DNA of 64,000 bases from Protopterus annectens. Lineage: Eukaryota > Chordata > Ceratodontiformes > Protopteridae. Of this stretch, positions 11,669 through 23,020 are shown piece after piece. The notes under the pieces are model-generated. The model was not told the origin of the DNA, did not search any database, and saw nothing but the letters and a program-made list of their open reading frames with translations. Made by a program: the position numbers and the translations under genes. How positions within the stretch are numbered: the first letter of the stretch is position 1; each line of letters opens with the position of its first letter. The stretch covers positions 39,869,075 through 39,933,074 of the forward strand of contig NC_056737.1 of the NCBI RefSeq assembly GCF_019279795.1, read 5' to 3'.

Positions 11669-12770
11669 TTTCCAAATAAACCAAGTACAATATAGATGTA
11701 CAATTTTAAGACGTCTAACATTGCTTCCAGTTTGTTGCAGTTTTAATAATCATTTATTACATGTTATGTATTATCTAATATACTATTCTCTGCTAGATTA
11801 ACAGAGTAGGCAAACCAACGCAGACCAACATGCAGATCTCACGAAACATCAAAAAAAAATTAAACATGCCACACTACTCAGTCTGCACTCAAACAAGTTT
11901 CACCCATATGGAATGACGTTTAGTGAATTAAGCAATTGCAGGCATATTTGAAGGAAATGAAACTGCTTTTTGCTCAGAGAAGCATTCTGGATGTGTCAGC
12001 CGGTCTGCAAAGCTAACTCAATCATTTCTCTCTCTACAAAGTGCATTTTAAGTGATGCTTCCCTATAAAGTAACTTTCCAGTTCACTCTACTGTTCCCCA
12101 ATAACTGAACAACATTACAATTTTGGGCTTTAATGTGTATATTTACAAGTGGTGGTGATTGTAGGAAATCAAGCTGTTCGTTGATAGATTCTGTTCTATA
12201 GATTCTATGTGCTCGGATGTTCCCAATAACTGAACAATACAACAATTATGGGTAAGGAAAACAGGGTGTTAGTGTGGTATTACAAGTGGTGGTAATATGT
12301 GAAACTAAAACTGTTTATTTGAATTATCTATCCTTTCAGATGTTTGAAGAGTTTTCGATGATCATGCGATGAGGTCATTGTTAATTAGCATAACACTGTC
12401 CAAGTTTCTATGGAGACCAAGTACTATACAAATGTTTAACTCAGATGCCATTTAGCATTACCTCCAGCCCACCGCAATTTCAAAAATAAATCATCTTTCA
12501 AATAGGTCATGTATCGTTGAACAAAACTGTTCTCTGTTAAATCAACAAAGCAGGCAAACCAATGTAGACTACATGCCAGTCCCACGAAGCACGAGAAAAA
12601 AAAAAAAAAAAGGAAACTCACTACACCACTCAGTCTGCAGTCAAAGCAAGCCTTACCCGTATCGAGTGAAGCCTAGCAGATTAAACAGTTGTGGGTATAT
12701 TTAAGGGGAAAGAAACTGCTTCTCTTTTCAAAAAGTAATGCTCGAGGCTATTATTCAGTGAAGGGTATCA
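11669..12770 (+). repeat. Tandem repeat: rest of unit 1 and all of unit 2
   Basis: 11669-11995 completes unit 1; 11996-12770 is unit 2. The AGGCAAACCAACGCAGAC block near 11810 recurs near 12547, and the ACTCAGTCTGCA block near 11878 recurs near 12630. Unit 2 also repeats an internal stretch (CCAATAACTGAACAA near 12099 and again near 12226). The units are visibly diverged. They are non-coding and of unknown origin. Confidence 0.75.
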
Positions 12771-12776
12771 GTAAAC

Positions 12777-12810
12777 TGTCAGCTTAGAATGCTAAAATGC
12801 TAAGCTGACA
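12777..12810. repeat. Hairpin with 11-bp perfect stem
   Basis: TGTCAGCTTAG at 12777-12787 pairs with CTAAGCTGACA at 12800-12810 around a 12-nt loop. It lies at the end of tandem unit 2. No function is evident. Confidence 0.6.
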
Positions 12811-12869
12811 AAAAAATGTTTACAAGGGGAGAGAAGTCTGTACCACGTTTAAGTCGCATATTATAATAA

Positions 12870-12974
12870 AATTTGTTGAACGGACCTAAGTAAACATATG
12901 TTTTGTCAGTTATACACAGAACTATGTTTTGAAGTAAACATTTCAGATTCATAAATAAACAAAAAACATTTTAA
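12870..12974 (+). repeat. 105-bp dispersed repeat, copy 1
   Basis: This is nearly identical to 16965-17073, which sits inside B1 gag. Shared core: CATATGTTTTGTCAG, then ACACAGAACTATGTTTTGAA. It has no coding potential and no clear terminal repeats. 12975-13180 is AT-rich with nothing recognisable. Confidence 0.75.
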
Positions 12975-13183
12975 CTTTGTTGAAAGAAATTAAAGTTTAG
13001 GAGAGGAGATAAGCGTGTGTGCAAAACCCGACTATATATATTAAACATTCTTAGCTATTATATCTGATTAAGAGAGAAATAATATTAATTTTAAGTTATA
13101 TATATCACTAATAAGATAAATGAGGGAATATTCACAGACAAATAAAGTAGTGATACATACTTCTTTAGATGTTCATAGACATC

Positions 13184-14270
13184 TTATGATTTAGTTTGGT
13201 CTTTGAAAGAACTAGAAAGTCCAGCACTCTTAAAACCAGTCTTTAACTTCTTTTTTTCATCCATCCAATTATTCTCAGATGATCTTTTAAGAGTTGTTGA
13301 TGGTGACCAGTCCACACTTTCTGGGATTGTAATGATGATGCTGTTTTGGATGAAAGAGAGAGCTTCTTCAACATTATTGAAAGATTTCATTTCATTCTGA
13401 TGAAAGATTTTGGTTTTAGCTGGGTAGACAAGTTGTGCTTTGATGTTATTTACCTTTAACAGTCTTACCAGTGGCCAAGAGTTTTTCCTCATTTCCAAGA
13501 CTCTCGTGGAGTAATCATTATCAAACCTTATTTGATTTCCTTTGAATGATAAGGGACTTTTTCTCCAAGCAGTTTTGAATATAAGTTCTTTGTCTAAGAA
13601 GGATAGGAGCTTCACAACTATTTTGGGGAAGCATTAGGAGAAGAAGGAATAGGTTTCCCAGTGGCTCTATGTACTCTTTCAATCCAGTAGAACAAACCTT
13701 CTTTTAAGTCTAAAAAATTAGGTAGCCAGGAATGTAGAAAAGAGGGGGATATCTTCTCTTTCTGTTTTTTCAGGGAGACCAAAGATTCTTATATTTGTTC
13801 TCCTTTCTCTGTTTTCAACATCATCTATTTTGTGTATCCGTCAGTTATTTTGTTGCAGAATGAATTCACAGTGGGGTTCATCTTCCTTAAGTCTTCCATC
13901 AATATCACTCAGTGAAGTTTCAATGTCCAGAATTTTAGATTGTTGTTGAAGGATCTCATTCAAAACATCAGTTTGTTGTTGACAGTTTATCTTTAAGTTT
14001 TCAAGGTTGTCAGTAAATCTGTCCATCTTTAAGGATAATTCCTGGAGAGTGGTAGATAGATTTTTTTTTTTAGTGAGGAGTCAGAAATTCTTTAAGAAAA
14101 CACTCCAAAGTTGAAGATCTAGTAGGTTGCAGGTTCTAAAACAAGTTGTACAACTTTAAAGATCAAAATAATAGAATTTTGCATAATAATTTTCCTGTTT
14201 CTTATTAACTGATGTGGAGCTCAAGAAAAAAAGCTGTTTACCAGTTGGCCATCTAGGCTTCGCCCCCGTT
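13184..14270 (-). pseudogene. L1-like LINE ORF1 fragment (antisense)
   Basis: The minus-strand ORF 13184-13615 resembles the C-terminal RNA-binding part of L1 ORF1p: KELIFKTAWRKSP, FDNDYSTRVLEMRK, QLVYPAKTKIF and a VEEALSFI end. Upstream, around 13650-13830, lies an ERVHRATGKP segment like the ERAHR block of L1 ORF1. 13841-14026 is a Gln/Leu-rich coiled-coil-like stretch as in the ORF1p N-terminal half. Stops and frameshifts separate the pieces. 14030-14270 is probably the 5' leader. L1 ORF1p trimerises and chaperones L1 RNA; here it is a relic. Family assignment rests on motif resemblance alone. Confidence 0.65.
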
Positions 14271-14323
14271 TTTTCAGTCTAACGTTATATAATCGCTCAT
14301 TTCCTGCCTTCCCTTAAACCTTA

Positions 14324-14483
14324 ATGTTAAGTTGTCTATCTCGCCTTCATTCTTGCTGGATGGGTTCGGAGTCGATCCTCGGCTCCGACTCGGCCTTCTA
14401 CTAAAGCTCGAGAGCTATTTACTGGCTCGAGGCCTCCCCATATCCCACAATGCTAGGCGTCAGATACCCAGATCTCGTTTGCC
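14324..14483 (+). repeat. B1 left inverted repeat
   Basis: Inverse complement of 20674-20864. It is rich in the motif CGGCTCCG and its complement, which form a small internal palindrome, and it contains the ATATCCCACAATGCTAGGCG block shared by B2 and B4. The probable promoter region lies in or just after it. Confidence 0.82.
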
Positions 14484-14902
14484 GCTTCAGCTACGAGGTT
14501 GCATTTTTTACTGGCTCAGGTCGTATTAATCCTTTTTTATCTTTTTCAGCTAAAATTTAACTATTTTCTTAGACTTAGATTGTCTTAACTTTTAGTGTAG
14601 TTGTACTGTGTATCCCCTAGTTTGTCCCACTTAGGAACTCGTTTTCTGTTAGTGAGTTTCTCCCCTTCCCCCCCTTGTTCCTTCTCTATTAATGGCTACC
14701 CCCCCCTTGTTGTAACTATAGGTGTAGTGTTTAGCCATATAATTTTTATTTAGATTGTTATTTTTTATTAAGTGTGGGTTTTGTGATAGTTTTTTCTACT
14801 CACTACTGTTACTTTATCTAGTGCGGGCGTGTGACTGTGTCTGTGTGTCTGGTTTCAGCACTAGTGTAACATTTTTTCTCTCTTTGGTATCCCTGGGCCA
14901 GT

Positions 14903-16976
14903 ATGTCCAAAGATACCAAAGTTTCAGGCTTCAAGAAGTGTGACTCGTGCTGTCAGAAGATGTCTCTGACAGACGGGTCACACTTCTTGCGTGTATTGCT
15001 TGGGTTCCCTACACCTGCAGGACTCCTGTTCGGTCTGTCATGCCTTCAGCCCGCGAGTCCTGCAGGAGCGTAGGACCAAACTTATCTTGAGAGGCCTACT
15101 CAAGCCAGAGGGATCCCCGGCGAAGCCTCAGTCGGGGAAATCCTTAAAGCCCGCCAAGCCGTCGGCTCCCAGTTCTGAGCCATCGCTGGGCGGAGCATCT
15201 GCCTCTTCATCGGCTCTGGCTGGGGCCGACACCTCTAGACCTCTATCGGCTCCGACTTTGATGTCGGAACCGTCATTAGGCAGGAAACGTTCTAGGTCCC
15301 CTTCCCTAGAATCGGTTCGCTCGGCTCCGAGGTCACCGTTACTGCAGTCGGAACGGAGCCATAGGTCCCATTCCTCTCGGTCTTCCAGGTTATCCGACCA
15401 TGCCTTAGAGAGGGTGGTCAGTAGACTTCTTAAATTGCAGGCCCTGGCCAAGATGTTAACCAGCCCTTCTCAAAAGACTGTGGCTATCCTGGTGTCTTCA
15501 ACAGTTCCTCCTCCGACTCCCCTTTTGTGCTCGGAGCTCGAGCTGGTTGGGGCTGGAATCTTGGAAATCTCGAAGCCGATACCACACCTTTCGGCTCCTT
15601 CGTCGGCTCCGATCTCTTCATTGGTTCCTTCCTTGGAGAGATCTGGGTGCCGGGACTCCTTCGTCACCTCTGAGGGGGCGAGTGGCATCGGACCCTTGTC
15701 CGACCCCGTTCTCCCTCTCGGGGCTTCAGCGCAGGTGAGCTCGGCTCCATCGGCCTCGGAGCTGTCCCTCTTGGTGCCGGGAGGGGTTCATGTCTCTTCA
15801 GAGCAGGGACCCTCTGCTCTGCCTGACAGAGGCGCCTTCGAGGTCATGAGGAGCGTGCTGACTCCTGTTTCGGCTCCACGATCGGCCCCTTCGGCTCCTC
15901 CCCCCATGGTGCCTGCATCGGTCTCTGTCCACCCTCCTGACCCCAAGCATGGAGAACAGACGCTCCAGGTCGCCCCATTGGGCGTATCTTCCTCTTCCGA
16001 GGCCTCCCCTGATCATTCAGAGGAGCCCCCTCGGAAGAGAAAATGTAAGAGGAAACATCTTGACTCCCCGAGTCAGTCACGTCCGATACCAACTTGGAGG
16101 ATTCGGAAGGGTCCCCAATGTCCCCCTCTGAGGATGTCTCTTTTTCAGACATCCTAGAGACCCTTAGGCAGAGGGGGAACTGGACTGCCCTTAACCCTTC
16201 CGAGGATGAGTCGGTGTACCTGGACGCATTTGGTTCTCACCCTTCCACCTCCTGGGTGTTTCCACCTTTCGACCCGCTCATGGAAGTGGTGGCTCGAAAG
16301 GCATGGACAGCCCCGGACACAGTGGAACCAACTCCCCGTAGGCCCACTAAGTTCATTACAGCCCCATCCGACAAACAATTTCTGACAAAAGGTGTCCCTG
16401 TTGATGCCATGGTGGTGGCAGCAGCCACTAAGAAGGAGTTGGCTGACCCCTTCGGTGCCTGTCCATCCACCTAATAAAGAATCTAGGACAATGGACAGGT
16501 ATGGGAAGCAGATGTATTCTTCAGCGACCTTTTCCATGCGGTCGCTGAATTATCTGTGCCATTTCACCCGCCTTCAAAGGGATCTTCTTAAGGAACTGGG
16601 TGATACCCTTCAGGATCCATCAGCTGCGGGTTCTCAGGACAAGATTAACTCCCAGCTGGTGACCATTAACTCTATAGTCAACTCCTCCATGCGGCTCATT
16701 TCTTATGCAGCCGATGGGGCGAGTAGGGCCGCATGTACAGGCGTGGCTTTGAGAAGACATGCCTGGATGCGGTTATGCAACTTTGCTGACCCCTTTAAGG
16801 CATCCTTCACCAATACCCCCTTCGATGGTTCGGCTCTGTTTGGACCACAAGTGAAGGATACCCTTACCAGGTGTGAGCAGGAAGGCAAGACTCTCTCTGC
16901 CGTGGGAGTCCGTTTTTCTACTCCCTCTAGACCATACCCTAAAGGTCAGAAGAGTGGAAAAATACAAATTTATTGA
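14903..16976 (+). pseudogene. B1 gag-like ORF, frameshifted and disrupted
   Basis: The start is the ATG at 14903, matching B2-B4 (MSKxxKVSGFKKCDSCCQ). An extra G near 14975 breaks the frame within the CxxC region; 14991-16157 continues it with a Ser/Ala/Pro-rich linker and an RS-rich segment (KRSRSPS, SHRSHSSRSSRLSD). Further frameshifts at about 16100 and 16450 precede the conserved core (SATFSMRSLNYLCHFTRLQ, RRHAWMRLCNFADPFKASF, LFGPQVKDTL). At about 16965 the frame runs into an inserted 105-bp repeat and stops at 16976, so the RG-rich tail found in B4 is lost. The role is presumed to be an RNA-coating structural protein. Confidence 0.83.
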
Positions 16977-17134
16977 ATGGACTTAAGTAAACATATGTTT
17001 TGTCAGATATACACAGAACTATGTTTTGAAGTAAACATTTAAGATTCATAAATAAACAAAAAACTTTTTTAACCTCCTGTGTCAGGCACGACTCCCTGGG
17101 GTTTCTGAAACCCCAGGAAGTCGTGCCTGACACA
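16965..17134 (+). repeat. Insertion in B1 gag: 105-bp repeat plus 28-bp fold-back
   Basis: 16965-17073 is the second copy of the 12870-12974 repeat. Directly after it, arms 17078-17105 and 17107-17134 form an inverted repeat with one mismatch and a one-nucleotide loop. The right arm is native gag-end sequence (compare B3 and B4); the left arm is therefore an inverted duplication made at the junction. Confidence 0.8.
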
Positions 17135-17186
17135 CGAGGCGAGTTTCCCTTCAGGGGCAGAGGAGGGAACAATATTAGATGCCACC

Positions 17187-19145
17187 CAAGGGGCAGAGGG
17201 GGTCCGCAAAATCATGGTAGCAGAGAATCTTTCTCTGACAAACCCTTTCAGTACCCCTGAGGGGCTGCCCGACTGTCCACCTTGGGAGGCAGTCGGGGGA
17301 AGATTGTCACTGTACCCAGAAGCCTGGCAACTCCTCACACAAGACAAATGGGTACGGTCTATCATATCCAAGGGTTACAAAATCCCCTTTGTCCACACCC
17401 TTGTACAAACAAACAGGTCCCTTCCAGATGTTCCACCAGGTCTAAGGGATCAAGTAGTACTAGAAATTTCAAAACTGCTAGAAAAAAGGGCCATCCAGCC
17501 AGTCCCAGCAGACCAGCAAGGATCCGGGATTTACTCCAAGATCTTTTTGGTACCAAAAAAGACAGGGGACTGATCTCAGCAGGTTAAACAAATCTGTTCA
17601 AAGAACGAAGTTCTGGATGGTCACGCTTCAGTCCATTCTACCCTTTTTGGGTCAGGACAATTGGATGTGCTCCATAGACCTTCAGGTTGCGTACTACCAT
17701 ATCAAAATGGACAGACGCTCCAGAAGGTTTCTCCGCTTCTTTCTGGGAGCCAGTCACTATCAGTTTAGAGCCCTGCCCTTTGGTCTCACCACAGCCCCCA
17801 GGGTGTTCACCAAATGCATGGCAGTGGTTACGGCTCACCAGAGACTGCGAGGATTCCAGGTGTTTTCATATCTAGATGACTGGCTCCTGACTGCTTTCAC
17901 CAGGCATCAGCTAGTGTGAGCCAGGGATTATACCATCCAAACTTGCTCCGAGCTAGGTATCTCTATAAACTTCGAAAAGTCTGCATTGTCGCCTTGTCAA
18001 TCTATAACCTTTATTAGGCGCAAGATTAAATACAAAAGAGCTGTCGGCAAAACTTCCCTTAGAAAGAGTATCAGACATTCGCCGACATGTCCACACCTTA
18101 CTACAGTGCAAGAGAATTCAGGCCAGATTTGTACTGAAAACCTTGGGTCTCATGGCAGCAGCAATCAAATTAATTCCCCTGGTTCGTTTTCACATGCAGA
18201 TTTTTCAATGGATGCTTTTTACCCAATGGTCTTTTCAACAGCTTCCAATGTCTCACAACATAATAATCACCCAATCATGCAAAGACCAACTGTCTTGGTG
18301 GATGGTCTCCTCTCAAGGACTTCAAGGCAGACCATTTGTTCTTCCTCCTCTTGTTGCCATGGTGACAACGGATGCCTCCCTGATCGGGTGGGGGGGGGCA
18401 TTTTCAGGGCAGGACTGTCCAGGGCACTTGGCAACCTCTAGAGTACCACCTGCACATAAACGTCTTGGAGATGAGAGCGGTACTTTTAGCGTTGCAAGCT
18501 CTTCAGGACTCTCTACCCACCGGGACTATTGCAATTCAGACAGACAATATGTCTGTAGTGTGGTACATCAACAAGCAGGGCGGAACCAGGTTCTGTCCCT
18601 TATGTCGAGAAGCACTCAGACTCTGGCAGTGGGCGATCTCCTCTCAATGGTTTCTGATAGCATCCCCGGGAAGTCCAACGTCATAGCGGACAGGCTAAGC
18701 AGAGCTATTCTCATGCCTCACGAGTGGTTTCTCAATCAGTTAGTAGCGTACAAAATTTGCCGCAGATGGGGTCAACCTTGCTGCAACCTTTTCGCAACCC
18801 CTCTCAACAGTAAGTGCGACGATTTCTTCACTCTCTTCCCCCTCCCCGGCCACTCCCCCAGAGATGCTCTAGTTCACGATTGGCCCCAGGGTCTTCTGTA
18901 TGCATTCCCACCCTTTCCCTTAATTCCCAAACTAATTCAGAAAGCGACCGCATTGGGATCCAGGATGATCCTCATTACCCCTTACTGGCCTTGACAAATT
19001 TGGTTCCCATTCCTGCATCATCACCTGCTGGAGCAGCCTTGGAATCTGGACCCAGTGCCAGACCTCTTGGTCCATCAGTCGGGCGGGCTGCACCAATCTC
19101 TTCAGTCTCTCAATCTCACAGCTTGGTTGCTCCACTTCCAACCTT
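17187..19145 (+). pseudogene. B1 RT-RNase H-methyltransferase-like ORF (dead)
   Basis: The pol start is recognisable at LPDCPPWEAVGGRLSLYPEAW. 17214-17573 carries GSGIYSKIFLVPKK and then stops because about 14 bp coding for the WRPILDL block are deleted. 17617-17919 has SIDLQVAYYHIKM, LPFGLTTAPRVFTKCM and the catalytic box as YLDD (FSYLDDWLL), ended by a TGA. 18143-18994 and 18465-18686 hold RNase H (TTDASLIGWGG, EMRAVLLALQAL, QTDNMSVVWYINKQGG, ADRLSRAI) and the DIRS methyltransferase-like region (CNLFATP, LIPK, PYWP). It is assembled from at least five frames. Confidence 0.87.
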
Positions 19146-20199
19146 AGCCAGACTTCCACATATTTCTCAGCCAGTGCGTGAAATCATCCTTTCTTCGCAC
19201 AAATCTGCTACCAGGAAGACTTATGCTAGTAAGTGGAAACGTTTCTCTTTCTGGGCGGAGGCTAGAAATATAGGCCCCTTTGCAGCCCCTGTCCATCACG
19301 TTCTAGATTTTTTAGCAGAACTTTTTTGAGCAGGTTCCTCGTCTGCCACCATTAGGGTCCAATTGGCTGCTATCGCTAATTTCCACGCTGGCCTGTCAGA
19401 AACCAGCATCATGTCCCACAAACTTTGTAAGGCCTTTCTTAAAGTGACTGTTTTACTTAGGCCCCCGGTTAGAGATCCCCCGCCTCTGTGGGATTTAAAC
19501 CTGATATTAACTTCCTTGGTTATCCCTCCCTTTGAACCTGTGGTCTCCTGTTCCTTAAAATGACTCTCCTGGAAGACTCTCTTCTTAGTAGCCATCACCT
19601 CAGCTAGGAGAGTGTCGGAACTTCAAGACCTCTGTATTCGTCCTCCTTATCTTGCGTTTCACAAGGATAGAGTTTCACTCAGGACTAATCCCTCCTTTCT
19701 CCCCAAAATACCTTCTGAGACAAACCTGAATCAGGCTATTGATCTACCTGTCTTTTTTCCTAACTATTCGAACAGAGCTGAACAAAAGTTACACCAATTG
19801 GACGTTCACAGGCAATTACGTTTTTATTTGGATAGGACTAAACAAACAAGAAAATCGGACCAACTCTTCCTATCCTATGCTGAGGGCAAGCAGGGCCTGC
19901 CAGTTTCTAAAGAAACCTTATCCAGGTGGTTGACCTCTATTATCACTTTGATTTATCAATTGAGACATAAAGAACTCCCTACAAAACCAAAAGCTCATTC
20001 CACCAGAGCGTTAGCTACGTCTGTAGCTTTTCAAGCAAGACTACCAATGTTATCTATTTGTGCTGCAGCCATATGGGCTACTCCTCATACTTTCATTTCA
20101 CATTATAAGTTGGATATGGCCTCCAGGAGTCAAGCTGATTTTGGTTCCACTGTGCTCAGAGAGTCTGTTCCGATGAGTCACCCAGGGCTAAGGTGCTAG
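18814..20199 (+). pseudogene. B1 tyrosine recombinase, two internal stops
   Basis: YR homology starts near 19160 (VREIILSSHKSATRKTYASKWKR) and ends at 20199. It is cut by TGA codons at 19327 and at 19561, within otherwise aligned sequence. Arg I lies in the SARRVSELQ region (about 19601-19625), HSTRA near 19997, and the terminal block has ATPHTF followed by SHYKL. The same frame is open upstream across the methyltransferase-like region from 18814. The Trp seen in the terminal block of family A is at a different place here (AAIWATPHTF). Confidence 0.83.
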
Positions 20200-20207
20200 G
20201 GACGCTG

Positions 20208-20314
20208 TCCCATCCAGCAAGAATGAAGGCGAGATAAGACAACTTAACATTAAGAAGTTATGTACCTACCATAACGTTCCATGTTAGTTGTCTTCTTCTC
20301 GCCTTCTTTCTTGC
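20208..20314 (+). repeat. B1 internal complementary region
   Basis: 20208-20250 is the inverse complement of the left end (14324 onward). 20251-20314 is the inverse complement of the right end (to 20864). The junction bases TAAG match this copy's own right end CTTA. Confidence 0.87.
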
Positions 20315-20374
20315 GTCCCACCCTCCATCCCCCTAGCCTGGACAGACTGAGAAGAACGTCAATATGTAACGTCA

Positions 20375-20547
20375 ATGTTTTTTTTCTATTGTCTCTATGT
20401 AATGCTACTCTCTACCATATGTAAATGTATTGTGTTATTCTCTCTATGTGTGGAGCTTTTCTCCCCGGGCCTCTACTGAAAATGGACATGTATCCAGCTA
20501 GACTAGCCCGGTCAACAAATGTAAAATAAAAAATAAAATAAAATAAC
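20375..20547 (+). repeat. Retroelement 3' tail inserted in B1
   Basis: It contains GGAGCTTTTCTCC, then GGGCCTC, AGCCCGGTCAACAAATG and a terminal (AAAAT)n run. The same tail occurs at about 22700-22878, 45840-45984 and 53735-53876. It is absent from the equivalent place in B3, so it is an insertion. Probably a short 5'-truncated non-LTR or SINE copy; family unknown. Confidence 0.65.
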
Positions 20548-20673
20548 CCCTTTTGAGGCCTTCTTCCTCTGGCTGAGTTTTATCTAGGTTATGTCCTCCT
20601 CTGTTTTTAGTGCTTAGGTAAACCTTGTAGTTTGGACAGGTGTCCTTAAAAATGTTTCCATGGTGTTAGCTCT

Positions 20674-20864
20674 GCCAAACAAGATCTGGGTAACTGACGC
20701 CTAGCATTGTGGGATATGGGGAGGCCTCGAGCCAGTAAATAGCTCTCGAGCTTTAGTAGAAGGCCGAGTCAGAGCTGAGGATCGGCTCCGAACCCATCCA
20801 GCAAGAAAGAAGGCGAGAAGAAGACAACTAAGATGGAACGTTATGGTAGGTACATAACTTCTTA
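20674..20864 (+). repeat. B1 right inverted repeat
   Basis: Inverse complement of 14324-14483, with a few extra right-end bases (GTAGGTACATAACTTCTTA) that recur in the ICR. 20865-21129 beyond it is AT-rich with an oligo-T run and no recognisable feature. Confidence 0.84.
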
Positions 20865-21129
20865 TTCCTCCTGATTGTATTGCTCCCCCAAATTCCATTT
20901 ATTTCTATGTCATTTGATCTTCCCCTTTTTTTAAAAGATCCCTGTTTCAGTTATTTTCTCTCTTTTACAGTATTCATTACTTCAAGTACAGTTGGTTTAG
21001 ATTTTGATTTCCATTTTCTAATATTTTTTTTTTTTTTTTGGCAGCCAACAAAATTAAACTTAATAAGGTCTTGTTATGCCTAGGCAGTTCAGATCCTGTG
21101 TCTCAGAGATCAAAATAATAATTTCTTTA

Positions 21130-23020
21130 GTTACAGCCATTTGCCTCCCATTATTTCTGACAGAGTACTCTAGAAATTTTTTGTAAAATCTGCCAACTCA
21201 TTACACTCTTAAAAAACATATTCCCAGTTGCCGCTTTCTTCCCATTACAAGTCACCCATTTGCTTTTTATGTGAGGAAATATTGTTTGAAGTCTGCTTGG
21301 GGTATTATAATACCTATGCAAGTACTTCCAAGCAAAAATCCCAAATATTCTGGGCTTTGTTGCATATTTAGCAGCCATAAGTATGTCCTCCCATTGTTCC
21401 TTGTTAAATATTTTCCAGTATTTCTTCCCAACCTTTTCTAACCTCCTTTGATAAATTCTTATAGTTGGCATACAATGTTTTATATGCCTACTTTTTAATA
21501 GCAGTTGCAGTAGTAAATTCAACACAAAAATGCTAATAGAGCAGATCTTTCTCTTAGGACTCCCCTATCCCTTTCTCTTTACCTGTACTATAGGAATCCG
21601 TGATAGGGTAGGCAGTCTATAACATGCAGTCAAAACTTCTTCCTAGCCTCATCCCACTCTCTTACTTTTCTAATTATTTGTTCCCAATACCTTGGTTCAT
21701 TTGCCATTTTTCTCCAGTAAATTCCAGACCCCTCTTTTCTATCCACCTATTTGCAGTAATTTCTCTTGGCAAAATTTCCTTTCCCCATTCCCGTGTTGAC
21801 TTAGTTCTTAGAATACTTTCTACAATTTTATGAATATAATATTCTGTATGTTGGTTATATTCTCTTTGATCTACATCCAAAACTCTCACTCTCTCCTTAT
21901 TTCTTGACCCCCCCCCAATAAGTTGTTATCCTTTACCACTTGGAATGTACGACATTCTGGTTGTGTTACTTATATGAGCCTTAACTGTGTAGCTCTAAAA
22001 TATCCCTTCAAATCAGGTAATCCTAAACCATCTTGTTCTACCGGGAGCATCAATTTATCCCACTTAATTCTTCCTCTTTCCCTCCTACAAATTTTCTTTA
22101 TCTCTTTATTAATTATTGGCCACAACTTCTCCTGTAGTTGATAAAAATATACTTGAGCTGTAGATAAAACTGAAGTGACTAAAAATTATATTCTGTCTGT
22201 AAACAATGGAATTCACAACCTCTTGCTACCAGGTCTAAGCCAGCCCTAACACATTTTAAAGCCTCTTTAAAAAAATCATCCCAAAAATACGTGGTCCTAC
22301 TCCTGTATAAATCTTGCCTAATGCTCAGCTCTTCCACACTAGCTTCACTTGCTTCTTTTGCATCTCACTCCTTCACAGTCTACAACATCCTAATGTCTCT
22401 CCTAGCTCCTTGTCTGTTTCTGTACCATATCCTTAAGCTACTGCTCTATTCTTAACTCTCCCACTATCTTTCTGCATCACTAACTGTTCTGCTATTATTT
22501 TTCCTAACTGAAACCATCATTTTATTTTTCATGTACTATGCCATACATTGTACTACCTACATACTACTACTTTTGTAAACTTTATCTACTCATTAGCTAT
22601 GTATGGTTAGAATGACTGAAATTGTCTATAATGATATAACTATAGAATTATCCAGATGTGTAGTATATCTTGTAACCTGCTTTTCTTACATTCTATCAGC
22701 TTATTTTTATATAATATTCTTCATGTCACTTGTATTGTTTTTGGGCTATAATATATTTGTATTGTACTGTATGAGGAGCTTTTCTCCCCAGGCCTGTGTT
22801 GAAAATTGGTTCTGTAGACCCAGTTAGACCTCTCCAATAAACAAATGTCAAATAAGTAAATAAATAAATAAAATATTTCACTGCTTGTATATTACTATCC
22901 ACATCAATAAAGAAGACCTTCCAGTTTCTCAGTTTTTGTATTATCTTTTGGTTAGTCTCTTCCCACATATCCCTAGCTGCCATAACAGAAGCCTGTTTAA
23001 TCAATACTCCTAAATATGTC
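21130..23020 (-). pseudogene. L1-like LINE ORF2, C-terminal part (antisense)
   Basis: Read on the minus strand, 22880-23020 has a TYLGVLIKQ block followed by a W-x-L-x-x-WK pattern like the end of L1 RT. 22000-22200 has RIKWDKLMLPVEQDGLGLPD, matching the GGL-LPD block of the L1 C-terminal region. 21151-21525 has HRYYNTPSRLQ, as in the segment before the L1 Cys-rich end. The frame is broken many times. About 22320-22878 is a separate + strand insertion ending in an AAAT-rich tail, after which L1 homology resumes. Confidence 0.68.
22320..22878 (+). mobile_element. Non-LTR-like insertion with conserved 3' tail, inside L1
   Basis: The end carries GAGCTTTTCTCC, CAGGCCTGTGTTGAAAA and AACAAATGTCAAATAAG, finishing in (AATA)n, like 20375-20547. 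It interrupts the antisense L1, whose coding homology lies on both sides. The left boundary is approximate and no protein motif was identified in the body. Confidence 0.5.

Larger units (their letters stand above)
14324..20864 (+). mobile_element. DIRS retrotransposon copy B1 (full length, 6541 bp)
   Basis: This family B element has both ends fixed by its ICR junction (CTTAACAT/TAAGAAG): the left end starts ATGTTAAG and the right end finishes CTTCTTA. It holds gag, RT-RNase H-methyltransferase-like ORF, YR, ICR and inverted repeats of about 160-190 bp. All ORFs are broken. Two foreign insertions lie inside it: a 105-bp repeat with a fold-back hairpin at the gag end (16965-17134) and a retroelement 3' tail between ICR and right repeat (about 20375-20547). 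No clear target-site duplication is present. Confidence 0.92.

Noticed and set aside
14903..16976. Minus-strand ORFs across family B gag (for example 15128-15451 and 47592-48254)
   Set aside because: They mirror the Ser/Ala/Pro-rich, GC-rich gag sequence and match no protein pattern; treated as shadows.
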